Below are positions 32,484-34,998 of a stretch of DNA of 34,998 nt, piece after piece. The stretch comes from Bradyrhizobium sp. WSM1743 (GTDB lineage: Bacteria > Pseudomonadota > Alphaproteobacteria > Rhizobiales > Xanthobacteraceae). The translations under genes were made by a program, and so were the position numbers. Where the stretch lies: positions 1 to 34,998 of the forward strand of contig NZ_AXAZ01000079.1 in assembly GCF_000473065.1 (NCBI RefSeq). Reading direction: 5' to 3'. Below the pieces are notes generated by a model. It ran no database searches, was not told where the DNA came from, and saw only the letters and a program-made list of their open reading frames with translations. The first letter of the stretch is position 1. Each line of letters starts with the position of its first letter.

Positions 32484-33233
32484 TCAGGCGACCGTTTCCG
32501 GCAGCAGCGCGCGGGTAGGCCCGAACAGCTCCTCGAATGCCTGGCGCAACGCGATATCGACATCGGCCATGGTCACGAGCTGGCCGAGATCGACCAGCGA
32601 GGTGACGCCGTACCGGGGATCGATGACCCCGCAGGGCACGATGCCGGCGAAATGCGACAGCTCCGGCTCGACATTGATGGCGATGCCGTGGAACGAGACC
32701 CAGCGTTTCAGGCGGACCCCGATCGCCGCGATCTTGTCCTCGTGCTCAGGTCCCTTGTCGGGCCGCTTCACCCAGACGCCAACCCGGTCCTCGCGCCGCT
32801 CGCCGCGGACGTTGAAGGCGGCGAGCGTGCGCAGGATCAATTCCTCGAGGCTCGCGACATAGGCCCGAACGTCCGGCCGGCGGCGCTTGAGGTCGAGCAT
32901 CACATAGGCCACCCGCTGGCCAGGCCCGTGATAGGTGAGCTGCCCGCCGCGCCCGGAGGCAAAGGTCGGGAAGCGGGCATCGAGCAGGTCCGAATCCTTG
33001 CCCGAGGTACCGGAGGTGTAGAGCGGGGGGTGTTCGAGCAGCCAGACCAGCTCAGGAGCTTCGCCCGCCGCAATCGCCGCAACGCGTGCCTCCATGGCGG
33101 CCACCGCGTCCGGATAGGGTACCGGAGCGTCCGAGATTCGCCATTCGACGGGCGCGCCGCCTGAGGCGGAAAACGACCTCAAATCGAGGTCTTGACGCTG
33201 GTTTTGGCGGGGGTTTTGAGGCGAATTAACCAT
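32484..33233 (-). CDS. lipB: Octanoyltransferase LipB
   Basis: Encodes 249 residues. LipB moves octanoyl from acyl carrier protein to the lipoyl domains of 2-oxoacid dehydrogenases and the glycine cleavage H protein. The family signature is GRGGQLTYHGPGQRVAYVML (about 93-112); the catalytic lysine is in EDKIAAIGVRLKRWVSFHG, and the cysteine in IVPCGVIDP. It is divergent from the FliN-like gene. The 198 bp between it and the DnaB-like gene holds nothing clear. Confidence 0.95.
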   Translation of the reverse strand: MVNSPQNPRQNQRQDLDLRSFSASGGAPVEWRISDAPVPYPDAVAAMEARVAAIAAGEAPELVWLLEHPPLYTSGTSGKDSDLLDARFPTFASGRGGQLTYHGPGQRVAYVMLDLKRRRPDVRAYVASLEELILRTLAAFNVRGERREDRVGVWVKRPDKGPEHEDKIAAIGVRLKRWVSFHGIAINVEPELSHFAGIVPCGVIDPRYGVTSLVDLGQLVTMADVDIALRQAFEELFGPTRALLPETVA

Positions 33234-33301
33234 TGGCTAACCATAACGTGGTGATGATCGCAGGCGCAAATGCCAAGTCCTAGGTTGCGGCGGTCCTGAC
33301 A

Positions 33302-33544
33302 GTGCCCACTCTCGATAAAGTCACCGTGGATCTCATGGTCGTCCTCGGGACGACCACGATGCCGATTCATCAAGTATTACGTCTTTCCCGCGGCGCCATC
33401 ATCGAGCTGGACGCAACCGAGGCCGACGAGGTCAAGGTGCTCGCCAATAATCTGCCGGTCGCCTCCGGCGTCGTGCTGGTCGACCGCAACCGGATCGCGG
33501 TCGAGGTCAAGCAGATGCTGCCACGCTCGCCGGGGACCCGGTAG
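33302..33544 (+). CDS. fliN: Short FliN-like flagellar switch protein
   Basis: Encodes 80 residues from a GTG at 33302. It matches only the C-terminal SpoA domain of FliN/FliM: VTVDLMVVLGTTTMPIHQVL, the LRLSRGAIIELDATEADEVK turn and VLVDRNRIAVEVKQML. Full-length FliN proteins have an extra N-terminal segment of 30-60 residues, absent here. FliN builds the C ring of the flagellar motor switch. No other flagellar gene is in the window, and no good ribosome site precedes the GTG. The family call is secure; whether it works in the motor is not. Confidence 0.85.
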   Translation: MPTLDKVTVDLMVVLGTTTMPIHQVLRLSRGAIIELDATEADEVKVLANNLPVASGVVLVDRNRIAVEVKQMLPRSPGTR

Positions 33545-33724
33545 GGCCAGGGCACGCGGGAGCGGCCTGGGCACCCGGTAAGGCCGATCTTCGGGGGAGG
33601 GCGGCGTTTTTCCTGCCAAGCTTGTGGAATTCAGGCCCTTTGCAGGCTTGTATCCCCCTGATGGATTTGTTAGATCGGCGCCGCTGATCCGGCCGGCCTC
33701 AAAACCTCAAGCCGGCATCCCTTC

Positions 33725-33809
33725 GCGCTCGTGGCGGAACTGGTAGACGCGCTGCCTTGAGGTGGCAGTGGGTAACACCGTGGGGGTTCGAGTCCCTCCG
33801 AGCGCACCA
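33725..33809 (+). tRNA. tRNA-Leu (anticodon GAG)
   Basis: An 85-nt class II tRNA. The acceptor stem pairs GCGCTCG (33725-33731) with CGAGCGC (33799-33805), followed by discriminator A and an encoded CCA (33807-33809). The anticodon stem is CTGCC/GGCAG with loop TTGAGGT, anticodon GAG, reading CUC and CUU. The T arm has GGGGGTTCGAGTCCCTC, and the variable arm is long (TGGGTAACACCGT region), as in tRNA-Leu. The DNA that follows is full of gene fragments. Confidence 0.95.
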
Positions 33810-33943
33810 AGGGCAATAAGCCTCTGTTGCGAAAGAGATTTCGTGGCTCCAAGCGAGGGTTCGCGGCGGCCAACGATGTCGAGACCGTTCGCTACGACTT
33901 CGATGGCGGATTCGGTCGTGGTGAAGGCAGCGGTCAACGCCAT

Positions 33944-34048
33944 CTAAAGCGCGATCCTATTAGGATGAATCGTCATCGCGCTTTAGGTTATTGTTTGAGC
34001 ATGATCTTTTCGGAAAACCGCTGCACACTTTTCCGGCTCATGCTCTAG
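33944..34048 (+). repeat. Composite palindromic repeat, copy C (short form)
   Basis: CTAAAGCGCGAT (33944-33955) pairs with ATCGCGCTTTAG (33975-33986). GAGCATGATC (33997-34006) is followed by TTTTCGGAAAACCGCTGCAC and ends with GGCTCATGCTC (34035-34045). It has the same orientation as copy B but lacks the GCGCTAACGCGGCCCTTCGG segment. An ankyrin-like fragment begins directly after it. Confidence 0.85.
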
Positions 34049-34207
34049 ACACCGCGGAGAAGAGCTGCGCCGACGAGCTCGGCCGGTTGCTCGACGCACA
34101 TCTCGACTTGAATCGCGCCGACTGCATGCGGCTGCTGCTCGATCGCGGCGCTGACGTTTGCATCCGCGACCACAGCGACAACGCCTATCCCCTGCATTCC
34201 CCGGAAT
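34049..34207 (+). pseudogene. Ankyrin-repeat protein remnant
   Basis: Directly after repeat C one frame reads DTAEKSCADELGRLLDAHLD, then CMRLLLDRGADVCIRDHSDN and AYPLHS, which fits an ankyrin repeat (LLL-x-RGADV-x-x-x-D). It has no start codon of its own and decays into arginine-rich nonsense after about 34210. It looks like the middle of a former ankyrin-repeat gene cut off at the repeat. The family is a reasonable guess from one repeat. Confidence 0.5.
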
Positions 34208-34295
34208 GTGTTGGCTCAAGACGTGCTCGGAAGGCCGGCGTTCGAAAAGCGCTAAGGCACGAACTGCGGCACACGTGGTGTAGATATTCTACGTC

Positions 34296-34800
34296 TTACC
34301 GCCTGCGTAGTGCTCGTACGGTGGTGTATCTGATCAACGGACCTTCTTCAGGATCATCACCGTCGAAATGGATGGCTGCGCCCGCTGGGATTTTGCGCGG
34401 ATTTCCGAACTCCTTCACGGACGCCGTCTCGATCATTCGTAAGCTGGAATCTTCGGCGAACGCGGTCAGAGCGGCAAGCTCGGCGGTGCTCGCGCCGCCC
34501 GAGCGCCAGGACGCCTCAAATACTCCTGATCGCCACTGCCCGCGCCCGTCGGTGCCTTGCCGACATCGTAGTTACGACGTGAGGCCAAGAAGCCCCGATA
34601 TTTGGTAGCATTGTGGTCGTATATTCGCGCTTGATCTACAGCGAGTCTCGCCTCTGTCTCCATGGGAAGACTGTCGAGGGCCGACCAGCCGCCGCGAACG
34701 CAAATGATGTGCGAGCCGCCATAGACCCGAAGTCCATGATTGTTGGTAACCGACCGTTGCGTGCCGTGATAGGCGATCGACCGGTCGCCGATTATCGTGC
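34296..34800 (-). pseudogene. Decayed gene of unknown function, minus strand
   Basis: Two minus-strand frames give consecutive protein-like text with GC-biased codons. The upstream frame (about 34800 to 34540) reads RSIAYHGTQRSVTNNHGLRV, then YGGSHIICVRGGWSALDSLP and YDHNATKYRGFLASRRNYDV. The other frame, from about 34560 to a stop at 34296-34298, reads GQWRSGVFEASWRSGGASTA, then ELAALTAFAEDSSLRMIETA and VKEFGNPRKIPAGAAIHFDG. They join only with a frameshift near 34530-34560. The 5' end runs towards the IS110 element with no start, so the gene was probably cut by that insertion. I do not recognise the family. Confidence 0.45.
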
Positions 34801-34809
34801 AACCGACGC

Positions 34810-34887
34810 TAATGGAATGGTCCGGCCGTGCTCCGGCCCTGCCAGTGCGAGAAGCTGGCAAGGGGCGCTCAAGACAAGGAGCACACC
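34810..34887 (+). other. IS110 left flank with hairpins (possible bridge RNA region)
   Basis: The DNA just before the transposase start has two hairpins: GGCCG-TGCTC-CGGCC (34824-34838) and TGCCAG (34840-34845) with CTGGCA (34855-34860). In the IS110 group the noncoding left end is transcribed as a structured bridge RNA that guides insertion. The element boundary cannot be fixed from this sequence, so the left limit is a guess and may lie further upstream. Confidence 0.4.
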
Positions 34888-34998
34888 ATGTCTCGGAAGC
34901 TCAATGCAGCGATCGCCGTGATCGGCATCGATATCGGCAAGAACTCGTTCCACCTCGTGGGTCATGATCACCGCGGTGCCATCGTGCTCCGGCAGAAG
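34888..34998 (+). mobile_element. IS110-family transposase, 5' part (runs off the window)
   Basis: The first 37 codons, MSRKLNAAIAVIGIDIGKNS followed by FHLVGHDHRGAIVLRQK, are the N-terminus of an IS110-family DEDD transposase; GIDIGKNSFHLVG carries the first catalytic aspartate. AAGGAG lies about 7 bases before the ATG. The catalytic Tnp domain and the rest of the element are outside the window, so subgroup and intactness cannot be judged. Confidence 0.85.

Noticed and set aside
33762..33947. A small ORF starting inside the tRNA-Leu gene
   Set aside because: It begins within the tRNA and has no ribosome site or recognisable product.

Overview
The window is about 35 kb of GC-rich DNA with the look of an alphaproteobacterial chromosome, most likely Bradyrhizobium or a close Nitrobacteraceae relative. 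The grounds are strong GC bias at third codon positions, the gene mix (pccA, lipB with a short FliN-like gene beside it, blue-light-type hybrid kinases, ArsR/AHSA1 pair), and a composite palindromic intergenic repeat (GAGCATGATC ... GATCATGCTC plus CTAAAGCGCGAT ... ATCGCGCTTTAG) of a kind common in that group. The species call is an inference; no search was run.

Layout. 1-5400: two small exported proteins, a GNAT acetyltransferase, an SDR gene broken by a frameshift, a beta-lactamase-fold hydrolase, and an ArsR regulator/AHSA1 operon with a striking promoter-operator. 5400-9540: a multi-pass membrane protein, a NarL/FixJ-type two-component pair, and a divergent exported protein built from two related halves. 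9529-15140: a sugar-acid catabolic cluster (IdnD-like dehydrogenase, IdnO-like SDR, GalD-like enolase-superfamily dehydratase) with a divergent GntR regulator and an MFS transporter; the transporter is flanked by inverted copies of the composite repeat. 15149-20760: ArsB-type pump, MFS exporter, half-size EamA transporter and a large PAS hybrid kinase, all on the minus strand. 20980-25600: zinc-ribbon metallopeptidase, propionyl-CoA carboxylase alpha subunit (pccA), oxaloacetate decarboxylase-like enzyme and acylphosphatase. 25600-30140: palindromic repeats, a second hybrid kinase, then an operon of a GbsR/MarR regulator, a DUF4166-type protein and a membrane-fused TIGR01777 epimerase interrupted by an in-frame amber codon. 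30139-33550: LysR/tautomerase divergent pair, a stand-alone DnaB-like ATPase, lipB and a FliN-like gene. 33725-34998: tRNA-Leu(GAG), then a stretch of remnants (ankyrin fragment, a decayed minus-strand gene) ending in the 5' part of an IS110-family transposase; this looks like the edge of a variable region at a tRNA.

The most interesting signals are regulatory. Two unrelated regulators (ArsR at 4498, GbsR at 27462) share one design: a sigma70-like promoter whose -10 box lies about 7 bases before the ATG, so the mRNA should be leaderless, and a palindromic operator that straddles the start codon. Other points are the inverted repeat pair around the MFS gene, the paired AACATGTT palindromes exactly 50 bp apart before gntR, the structured 5' flank of the IS110 element (possible bridge RNA), and two apparently recent gene lesions. 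I found no CRISPR array, toxin-antitoxin pair, phage-defence island or clearly new multi-gene system.
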